Shown in pieces: positions 36,971 through 42,858 of a stretch of 42,858 nucleotides of DNA. Source of the DNA: Coxiellaceae bacterium. Lineage in GTDB: Bacteria > Pseudomonadota > Gammaproteobacteria > Berkiellales > Berkiellaceae. The DNA is taken from contig CANJXG010000010.1 in NCBI GenBank assembly GCA_947478905.1, positions 1-42,858 on the forward strand, written 5' to 3'. Numbering within the stretch: the stretch's first letter is position 1; each line of letters opens with the position of its first letter. Below the pieces are notes generated by a model that saw only the letters and a program-made list of their open reading frames with translations, did no database searches and was not told where the DNA came from. The position numbers and the translations under genes are program-made.

Positions 36971-38044
36971 TTATTTATAACAAAATCCAAAACGATTGTC
37001 GATAATATCGCTTAATTTAAAATCTTCTTGCAAAACGATCCCTTGATAGGATTGTGGATTAGATACAACCGTATCAATCACCGCACATACCCCCGATGCC
37101 GTAGTGACCTGAATAGCAGCCCAATGTTTTCCTGCTATAGTTTGAGGATAAATTTTCTTCACATACGTATCTTCTATTCTATTTTTATTTTTCTGGCCTG
37201 TAATTGCAATATAAATAATGACCACATCTTGAATAGTACTGGGAAGCGCACCTGCTAAAATTTGTTTTAATAATGGAGGGTGATCTTTTAATTTTAAATC
37301 ATTCATTAAAAAATGCATTAACTCACAATGCCCTGGATAACGAATGGTTTTGTAATTCATAAGACTTACTTTTTCACTCCAAGAACGCCCTAAGGATCCC
37401 ATTCCTCCAGAAGTATTAAAAGCTTCATATACCACCCCATCAATTTCAATGCTTTCTAGGCCCTCTAAAGGTTGATGGGCCTCTTCTTGACCATTAACCA
37501 GGCCACAACCAGCATGACTGTATTCATTAACTAACCCATCTATAGACCAGTTAATAGCGTATTTTAACTTATTATTAGAATATTGAGGTAAAGCACCTAC
37601 ACGCATCAAAACACTGTCTATATTTTCAAAAGATTGCATCCGATCATGAGCTGCAATATTAATAAACCCGGGCGCTAAACCACAATGTGGCACAAACGCA
37701 GTCGTTGCATTTTTGGCAAGTGCATCTATTTTCTTCCCCACCAGCACATCTTCAGTCAGATCAAAGTAGTTCAACTGATAATCCAAACAAATCTCTGCTA
37801 TCTGTGCATTACAAAAATAAGGAAGACACGAAACGATGCTTTCAATTTTGCTCTCCATAATTAATTCTGTTAACGCTGTTTTATTAGTTATATCTAAGTT
37901 GACAAACTTTGTCGCTGGATGTAAGGGCCCTTCTACTCGCTGGTTAGCATCCGCTAAGATAACTTCGTAATCATTTGATTCTGAAAGAAAAAATGATACT
38001 GGGACCCCTGTTTTGCCTGCGCCTAGTACAAGTATTTTATGCAT
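36971..38044 (-). CDS. Saccharopine dehydrogenase (lysine catabolic type)
   Basis: The N-terminal Rossmann fold starts with KILVLGAGKTGVPVSFFL. The middle carries the family motif CGLAPGFINIAAHDRM, and the C-terminal domain has AFNTSGGMGSLGRSWSEKV. Length is 357 aa, as in single-domain enzymes that form glutamate and alpha-aminoadipic semialdehyde from saccharopine. The next gene in the transcript encodes the enzyme that oxidises the semialdehyde, which supports a lysine degradation role. The ribosome site AAGGA precedes the ATG. The gene is divergent from the permease. Confidence 0.9.
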   Translation of the reverse strand: MHKILVLGAGKTGVPVSFFLSESNDYEVILADANQRVEGPLHPATKFVNLDITNKTALTELIMESKIESIVSCLPYFCNAQIAEICLDYQLNYFDLTEDVLVGKKIDALAKNATTAFVPHCGLAPGFINIAAHDRMQSFENIDSVLMRVGALPQYSNNKLKYAINWSIDGLVNEYSHAGCGLVNGQEEAHQPLEGLESIEIDGVVYEAFNTSGGMGSLGRSWSEKVSLMNYKTIRYPGHCELMHFLMNDLKLKDHPPLLKQILAGALPSTIQDVVIIYIAITGQKNKNRIEDTYVKKIYPQTIAGKHWAAIQVTTASGVCAVIDTVVSNPQSYQGIVLQEDFKLSDIIDNRFGFCYK

Positions 38045-38078
38045 AAAATTTCATGTCCTTAATTTTTGCTAATTTTTT

Positions 38079-38097
38079 CTAATTTGTTTCAAATTAG
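38079..38097. promoter_or_regulatory. Palindromic operator candidate between saccharopine dehydrogenase and permease
   Basis: Perfect 8-bp inverted repeat CTAATTTG-TTT-CAAATTAG in the 133-base divergent spacer. A further half-site CTAATTT-like sequence lies just before it. A shared regulator could control the lysine genes and the transporter together. Confidence 0.55.
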
Positions 38098-38177
38098 GGT
38101 ATTATTTATCACAATCCATATCAAGAATACTCTTAGTATACCTTTTATTGCCATATTTTAATTACAGGTCATCATGT

Positions 38178-39599
38178 ATGTCACATAATAATAGCCCAAA
38201 AGATAATCCTACATTGGGAACCTTTAGTTTAACGATGATCAGTATTTCAGCACTGATTGGATTAAGGAATCTACCTACCTTTGCTGTTAATGGACTATCC
38301 TCTGTTTTTTTTCTACTCGTTGCTGCCCTATTATTCTTTATTCCCGTAGCTTTAGTCTGTGCAGAATTAGCTTCTGGGTGGCCTAAACAAGGCGGTATTT
38401 ATGCTTGGGTTAAAGAAGCTTTTGGAGAAAAAAGTGGTGCTTTAGTCATTTGGGTAGAATGGATTGGCGGTGGTGTTGCCTTTTTACCGCTGGTGCTTTC
38501 TTTTATCGCTGCAACCTTAGCCTATGGTATTGCCCCTGAACTCGCTCATAATCGAGTATTTTTATTAACGGTCATGCTCACCGCACTGTGGGCTGGGACT
38601 TTTGTCAATTTTTTAGGCATGCGTACCTCTGAGCTGCTCTCCAGCGTCGGAATGATTTTAGGAAGTTTAATACCCGGTATTGTGATTATTGCCTTAGGCA
38701 TTGGCTGGTTAATAGCAGATGACATGCATCATCCTATACAGATTACTTTTCATTATACTCATATTTTGCCCGACTTTAGTTTGCAAACACTCGTGTATTT
38801 TACCAGCATTATCTTAAGTTTCGGCGGCATTGAAGTGGCTGGTTTTTATATACAAGATACCAAAGATCCGAAAAAAACGTTTCCCAAAGCAATGTTTATT
38901 GCAGCTTTTACTATTATTGCTATTTACACTTTAGGCGCTTTAGCTATTGCTATGGTAGTGCCTAAAAATGACATCACACTGCATGCAGGTTTAATGCAAG
39001 CCGTTACGCTCTTTTTTGAGGCGCTTGGGTTACCCTGGGCCACAAAAGTGTTTGCAGGCTTTACTGTAATTGGCGCTTTGGCTTTGTTAAATACTTGGAT
39101 TATTGGACCTAGTAATGGATTATTGGTTTCGGCTTTACAAGATGATTTACCCGCCATTACCAAACGCACGAATAAAGCAGGAGCACCCGTTGCTATTTTA
39201 TTAATACAAGCTTTTTTAGTTTCTATTTTAGCGTTCATGTTTCTCTTTTTGCCTTCGATTAGTTCTATCTATTTCATGTTCTCCATGCTGGCAGTACAAC
39301 TTATTTTAATCATGTATTTTATGATTTTCATATCTGCCATTCGTTTGCGATACACGCAACCTCATACTCCGCGCCTTTATCAAATTCCAGGAGGAAAAAT
39401 AGGTATCTGGTTAGTATGTGGGGTAGGGGCACTGACCTGTGTAATCGCATTTTTCTTAGGATTTGTACCTCCCAAAGAATTTGATTTTGGCAATACCCAA
39501 ACCTACGTATGGACCCTTATTAGTGGATTGGTATTATTCTCTACACCTCCTTTTATATGCCAATACCTTAAAAATAAAAAAGCAAAATACGTAAAATAG
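38178..39599 (+). CDS. APC-family amino acid permease
   Basis: About 12 transmembrane helices. The N-terminal region has TMISISALIGLRNLPTFAVNGLS and ELASGWPKQGGIYAWVKEAFGE, the APC-superfamily signature close to glutamate:GABA-type antiporters (GadC-like). Length is 473 aa from the Met at 38178, which I prefer because the preceding 10 residues look random and AGG lies upstream; 38148 is possible. Its substrate is unknown. Divergence from the lysine-degrading genes suggests lysine or a product (an inference). The 3' end is inside a perfect terminator. Confidence 0.88.
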   Translation: MSHNNSPKDNPTLGTFSLTMISISALIGLRNLPTFAVNGLSSVFFLLVAALLFFIPVALVCAELASGWPKQGGIYAWVKEAFGEKSGALVIWVEWIGGGVAFLPLVLSFIAATLAYGIAPELAHNRVFLLTVMLTALWAGTFVNFLGMRTSELLSSVGMILGSLIPGIVIIALGIGWLIADDMHHPIQITFHYTHILPDFSLQTLVYFTSIILSFGGIEVAGFYIQDTKDPKKTFPKAMFIAAFTIIAIYTLGALAIAMVVPKNDITLHAGLMQAVTLFFEALGLPWATKVFAGFTVIGALALLNTWIIGPSNGLLVSALQDDLPAITKRTNKAGAPVAILLIQAFLVSILAFMFLFLPSISSIYFMFSMLAVQLILIMYFMIFISAIRLRYTQPHTPRLYQIPGGKIGIWLVCGVGALTCVIAFFLGFVPPKEFDFGNTQTYVWTLISGLVLFSTPPFICQYLKNKKAKYVK

Positions 39600-39617
39600 C
39601 TTGTATTTTGCTTTTTT
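39576..39617 (+). terminator. Terminator overlapping the permease stop codon
   Basis: Perfect 15-bp inverted repeat, starting AAAAAAGCAAAATAC, with a 12-base loop and a run of six T. The stop codon is in the loop, so the last codons form part of the terminator. It works in both directions in principle. Confidence 0.8.
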
Positions 39618-39629
39618 ACAGGGTATAAT
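39601..39629 (+). promoter_or_regulatory. Promoter of the 195-aa orphan, overlapping the terminator
   Basis: Perfect -10 TATAAT (39624-39629) with a 17-base spacer from a weak -35 TTGTAT (39601-39606). The -35 lies in the right arm of the permease terminator. A strong AGGAGA ribosome site follows about 10 bases before the ATG. Confidence 0.6.
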
Positions 39630-39674
39630 TAGCCCGTTACAGTAACTTTCAATCTTTTAAGGAGACATTATCTC

Positions 39675-40262
39675 ATGCAGTTTTATACAAAACGTCAATC
39701 ACCACAAAACCTATTTGCTAATATAGGGCGCTTACAGGGCCGTCTTGCTTTCCGGACTATACGGTCAATTCATGCCAAACTAAGCGGGCAAGACGCTGTA
39801 CACAATAAGGAAAGTAAGCCATATTTATATATCAAATTGGCTTTACAAGCCTGTATTATGGTTCCCCTAACTTTCATAGGTGCGCTCATAATAGATCTAG
39901 CAGACATCGTTCATAGAGGTCTTGGAATAGCTATCAATCTAGTGTTGGATGCAGTCAATATTGCAACTGAAGTATTAACAAGAATACTTCAGTTGGGTGC
40001 TTTAGTTATAGAAAAAGTTATTGTACACCCTGTTGCTTGGGCATACAACAAGCTTTGCTCTAAAAAACCTGATGGTGGACAAGGCCCAGCAGGAGGAGCC
40101 CCAGGCGGAGAGAACAATCAGAATAACAATGACCATCAGAACCCACCATCTCAAATGGCAGCAGTTTCTCCATCACCTCTAGAAGCTGAAGTAAGAGAAT
40201 TTCGACGAGTAGTAGACGAAGACCAAGATGCAGACTGCAGACCCAGAACACCCACGTTCTGA
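39675..40262 (+). CDS. Orphan membrane protein with Gly/Asn-rich tail (195 aa)
   Basis: Not recognised. Basic N-terminus (about 1-50), a hydrophobic helix at about 52-75 (KLALQACIMVPLTFIGALII), an amphipathic or membrane helix pair at about 83-118 (INLVLDAVNIATEVLT, LGALVIEKVIV), then a Pro/Gly/Asn-rich disordered segment (GGQGPAGGAPGG) and an acidic/basic end. There is no signal peptide. A small effector or envelope protein is possible. The coding sequence includes a perfect 12-bp inverted repeat at 39965-39994 and is closed by a strong terminator at 40312-40340. Its own promoter suggests monocistronic expression. Confidence 0.65.
   Translation: MQFYTKRQSPQNLFANIGRLQGRLAFRTIRSIHAKLSGQDAVHNKESKPYLYIKLALQACIMVPLTFIGALIIDLADIVHRGLGIAINLVLDAVNIATEVLTRILQLGALVIEKVIVHPVAWAYNKLCSKKPDGGQGPAGGAPGGENNQNNNDHQNPPSQMAAVSPSPLEAEVREFRRVVDEDQDADCRPRTPTF
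39965..39994 (+). repeat. Perfect 12-bp inverted repeat inside the 195-aa orphan
   Basis: AACTGAAGTATT / AATACTTCAGTT with a 6-base loop (AACAAG) lies within the coding sequence. It is not followed by T residues, so it is not a terminator; the mRNA would form a stable hairpin. Confidence 0.8.
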
Positions 40263-40311
40263 GATACGCAACGGGCGTTAGACACTAAATATTAAATTTA
40301 GTAATCTAAAA

Positions 40312-40340
40312 AAGGGCTATTCAAAATAGCCCTTTTTTTT
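40312..40340 (+). terminator. Rho-independent terminator after the 195-aa orphan
   Basis: Perfect 10-bp stem AAGGGCTATT / AATAGCCCTT, loop CAA, and a run of eight T. A classical strong terminator. Confidence 0.92.
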
Positions 40341-40377
40341 ATCCGTATACCTACACAAAATAATCTCAATTATAGTC

Positions 40378-40400
40378 TATAATTTAGTTAAGTTAACTAA
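40378..40400 (+). promoter_or_regulatory. dps promoter -10 with adjacent palindromic operator
   Basis: Perfect -10 TATAAT (40378-40383) directly followed by a perfect 17-base palindrome TTAGTTAAGTTAACTAA (40384-40400), which would cover the transcription start. No good -35 is seen, so activation may depend on another factor. A GGGAG ribosome site precedes the ATG. Confidence 0.6.
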
Positions 40401-40426
40401 AAAGAACCATAATTGGGAGTATATAC

Positions 40427-40873
40427 ATGACAACAAAAAATAACCATGAACTGATAGATAGTTTAAAAAATGCCTTAGCCGATAGCTATGCTTTAGCTTT
40501 AAAAACACAAAATTTTCATTGGAATATAACCGGACCTAACTTTGAATCACTTCATTTACTATTTGATGAGCAATACCACGATTTAAGTGAAGCCATTGAT
40601 CTCATTGCTGAACGTATCAGAGCCTTAGGCGCAAAAACACCCGCCTCTTTTAGCATTTTCAATAAAACAACTACTATCTCTGATGGGGATGAAAATGCCA
40701 ATAGCGTTGCTATGTTAACCGCACTCAGTCAAGATCAACTTATTATCATTAAAACCTTAAAAACCGCTTTAGTGTGTGCACAAAAATTATCAGATGAGGT
40801 GACCATTAATGTAATTGTGGATAGATTAGCAGTGCATGAAAAAAATCATTGGATGTTACATGCTAGTTTATAG
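40427..40873 (+). CDS. dps: Dps-family ferritin-like protein
   Basis: A dodecameric mini-ferritin that oxidises and stores iron with hydrogen peroxide, protecting DNA. All four ferroxidase ligands seen in E. coli Dps are kept with the same spacing: H31, H43, D58 and E62 (FHWN...LHLLF...AIDLIAERI). C-terminal DRLAVHEKNHWMLHASL is typical. The lysine-rich DNA-binding tail of E. coli Dps is absent, the N-terminus being only MTTKNNH, so DNA binding is uncertain. Length is 148 aa. It abuts the convergent 596-aa gene without a spacer. Confidence 0.93.
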   Translation: MTTKNNHELIDSLKNALADSYALALKTQNFHWNITGPNFESLHLLFDEQYHDLSEAIDLIAERIRALGAKTPASFSIFNKTTTISDGDENANSVAMLTALSQDQLIIIKTLKTALVCAQKLSDEVTINVIVDRLAVHEKNHWMLHASL

Positions 40874-42664
40874 CTAAGGGTGCGAAGTCGATCTGTTCCC
40901 GAGCTCTGAGAAGCGTTTAATTTCAAAAGGCTTTTCACTCTCTGGAAAAACACTTAATTTTTTCAAAAAAACCTCATGGATCTGTTTCTCCACACTCTCA
41001 TTAGGCGCACTAGATAAATCAAAAGTAGTGACTGCTCCATTTGCCCGATAAGCTGCGATTGCTGCATCCGCAGCGTCTTCACAGATAATTTGAATGAGTG
41101 CATCCTCTATGCGTCCGCTTTCCATAACAGCTTTAAATACCATACCCGGATTATTCAGATCTTGATTCGGTGCAATATAATATTCATACTGTGTTAATAG
41201 ACCCTGTGATGCGACGTTTACCGTCATTCCTGTTTGATCATTATTGGATGTAATCTGTCTATCACCTCGTGTTTGGCAATACGTTTTATAATTGAGCATA
41301 GACTGCGCGGATGACATAGGCGCAACATTATTATCTGCAGCTTCGCTGCTTCGAAGCGCTAGTGTTGTTGATGGTGGGGGTGATGGCGAGATCGGCTGAG
41401 CCTCTAAAGGCCGCTCCATAGCAGGTAATACCGTCTCTTTTTTTAAAAACCGAGTATAAATAGCACTCGCTAAGGCTACGATAGTATCTCTTATCGTAGC
41501 CCAACTATTTTTAATAAACAAACCCACCCTTGTAATGACAGGTGGCAAAATACTCTTTGGCAAAGGCATTGCCGCGAGGTCTGCTCTCACCCTCTCACGT
41601 TTCATTACTATATCCGGCTGATGAATATTAAATTTCGTTTCAAAATCACGAACGCTATCATTCTTAACCCCTGTTTTGACAACCTGTTGAACAGATACTA
41701 AAGGTTCTAAGATTAAAGTTGTGCCATTATAATGTACTGTCAACTCTGGTGGATATCCTGTTACCTTCCTTTTCTCAATACCCTGAGCAATTGCTTGGGC
41801 TAACTCCATATCGTCGCTTGTTATTACACGCTGTGTGTTTTTTTCTTTATAATAACACAAGTCGTCTGTTGCACCTTGCAAATGGTAGATAAATGATGTG
41901 CTATGGAGTTGCACATCATTGCTTACATCAGCATCTTGAAACAATACATCTATACTATCATAAGAACTACGGCCTTGCATCTGCTGACCATTAATCGTAA
42001 GATCAGCCTGAAGATAGAGAATCCAATTCGTTAACAAACCTTGCATAGGTCCGATCTTTACAAGTTGAGAGGGCTTTACTACCTTCGGTCTACTTTCAAA
42101 CAAAAAATGAGCAAGGGCCGCTTCTGCCCGTTGCATTTTTATAGCAGTAATATTTTCAGTTGCTTCGGTTAACGCATCACGCTCTGTAATGTCCTGCTCA
42201 GTCAGAGGAGCTGAATCTTTTGCTTTTTTTCTCAAGTAATCTAATCTCACTAGACTCTCTTGCAAGCTGGTCGCTTGTGCAGGATCTAACAGTATCACAT
42301 GTTTTTCTGGATCACTTAATTTTAATGAGGTCGATATAGGAGTCTGACCAGACAGAACAACTACAATGTGATCGCCCTCATTTGGAAACGATAAAGTACA
42401 ACTACGCGTAATATCTTTTACGATTTGCTTAAAGGCCTGAATCAATTGAAACTGTTCCAGTTTTCCTTGCTTTAGTGTACTTTCAAAGCGCTTTTTGTCT
42501 TCGGATGAAGAACAAGCCCGATAAGCATTGATTAAATCTTGTAATGCTTCAGGCGTCGTGCTTATTAAAGCTTGTAATGGTGCAGGGCTTATCTCGTTTT
42601 CTAGAGACTCGTGTGCCTTATATACATATGCACCACGTGTATTTGGCACTGATTCAAATGGCAT
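40874..42664 (-). CDS. Orphan 596-aa protein of unknown function
   Basis: Not recognised. The start at 42664 is chosen because AGGTG lies 6 bases upstream; the frame opens three codons earlier with GTG, within the ribosome site. Seen are a helical N-terminal half with a charged coiled-coil-like stretch (about 150-185), a possible repeat of a QGLLT-x-x-x-x-Y segment at about 206 and 480, a hydrophobic or amphipathic stretch near 370-395 (KNSWATIRDTIVALASAIYTRF), a Pro/Ser-rich linker (about 410-425) and a C-terminal domain with IICEDAADAAIAAYRANGA. No signal peptide. Orphan multi-domain layout without known domains fits a candidate effector, but no secretion gene is near. Its stop abuts the dps stop with no spacer. 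Confidence 0.65.
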   Translation of the reverse strand: MPFESVPNTRGAYVYKAHESLENEISPAPLQALISTTPEALQDLINAYRACSSSEDKKRFESTLKQGKLEQFQLIQAFKQIVKDITRSCTLSFPNEGDHIVVVLSGQTPISTSLKLSDPEKHVILLDPAQATSLQESLVRLDYLRKKAKDSAPLTEQDITERDALTEATENITAIKMQRAEAALAHFLFESRPKVVKPSQLVKIGPMQGLLTNWILYLQADLTINGQQMQGRSSYDSIDVLFQDADVSNDVQLHSTSFIYHLQGATDDLCYYKEKNTQRVITSDDMELAQAIAQGIEKRKVTGYPPELTVHYNGTTLILEPLVSVQQVVKTGVKNDSVRDFETKFNIHQPDIVMKRERVRADLAAMPLPKSILPPVITRVGLFIKNSWATIRDTIVALASAIYTRFLKKETVLPAMERPLEAQPISPSPPPSTTLALRSSEAADNNVAPMSSAQSMLNYKTYCQTRGDRQITSNNDQTGMTVNVASQGLLTQYEYYIAPNQDLNNPGMVFKAVMESGRIEDALIQIICEDAADAAIAAYRANGAVTTFDLSSAPNESVEKQIHEVFLKKLSVFPESEKPFEIKRFSELGNRSTSHP

Positions 42665-42719
42665 AATATACACCTGTTTTTATATTATTATTACTACTAT
42701 TTAGGATTAATTATAGCAC

Positions 42720-42752
42720 ATAAAAAAGTAGACCAGCTAAAATCAGCTGGCT
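42720..42752 (-). terminator. nusB terminator
   Basis: On the minus strand CCAGCT-GATTTT-AGCTGG, containing the nusB stop codon in its loop, then TCTACTTTTTT. A 6-bp stem with a 6-base loop and a T run. Confidence 0.7.
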
Positions 42753-42858
42753 CTTAATTTTAAGTGTATAGCAATCTTATCTAAGACACCATTGACAAAT
42801 TTATGACTATCTTGACTACCAAACTCTTTGGTCAAATCAATGGCTTCGTTAATTACCA
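42743..42858 (-). CDS. nusB: Transcription antitermination factor NusB, C-terminal part
   Basis: Partial gene, open at the window edge. The translated end reads [29 protein letters not shown]...LRAS before TGA, the conserved NusB C-terminal block ([18 protein letters not shown]). NusB with NusE joins the rRNA antitermination complex. Too short for the supplied open reading frames but clear. It would be upstream of the 596-aa gene on the same strand, separated by a terminator. Confidence 0.92.
   Translation of the reverse strand, partial: VINEAIDLTKEFGSQDSHKFVNGVLDKIAIHLKLRAS

Overview
The window looks like part of an AT-rich gammaproteobacterial chromosome, most probably a host-associated member of the order Legionellales (Legionella/Coxiella/Berkiella-like). 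The reasons are the standard gammaproteobacterial gene blocks (gacA/uvrY-uvrC-pgsA-tRNA Gly/Cys/Leu; iscRSUA-hscBA-fdx-ndk-rlmN; recA-recX-alaS-lysC-csrA-tRNA Ser/Arg; minCDE), proteins that resemble that order, no visible LexA box at recA, and several orphan proteins placed between housekeeping blocks. The species call is an inference; no rRNA is present.

Layout. 1-2850: a small accessory strip with a truncated DUF1016 nuclease remnant, an orphan 329-aa protein and a lipoprotein. 2854-6315: tRNA-Leu, -Cys and -Gly, pgsA, uvrC and a GacA/LetA-type response regulator. 6442-6672: tRNA-Ser(UGA) and tRNA-Val(GAC). 6736-13105: the full isc operon with ndk and rlmN downstream, preceded by a near-consensus type 1 IscR site. 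13150-14718: a small disordered protein, a fragment resembling the C-terminus of protein-L-isoaspartate methyltransferase, and a two-helix membrane protein of unknown function. 14756-17496: M13 metallopeptidase and pdxH. 17571-17801: a double-glycine-leader, bacteriocin-like peptide. 17821-23939: tRNA-Arg, tRNA-Ser(GCU), csrA, lysC, alaS, recX, recA. 24091-31554: mutS, an MscS-like channel, fadE, an Old Yellow Enzyme and a SOUL protein, most of them overlapping end to start. 31660-33533: minCDE. 33770-39599: fadD, an ALDH7-type dehydrogenase and saccharopine dehydrogenase, divergent from an amino acid permease, which suggests a lysine catabolic unit. 39675-42858: an orphan membrane protein, dps, a 596-aa orphan and the 3' end of nusB.

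How the genes work together. The isc genes build Fe-S clusters and are autoregulated by IscR; RlmN is itself an Fe-S enzyme. The response regulator at 5677-6315 and CsrA at 18104-18355 would be two ends of the Gac/Let-Rsm/Csr switch that controls the transmissive phase in Legionella relatives. Both are unusual here: the regulator has Glu in place of the phospho-accepting Asp54, and CsrA has an extra tail encoded by a 9-bp tandem repeat. HscA lacks its whole C-terminal lid, and MutS lacks its C-terminal clamp/tetramer tail. I do not see one large new system. The best leads are the phosphomimetic-type regulator, the lidless HscA, the orphan double-glycine peptide, and the operator-like palindromes at dps and at the lysine locus.
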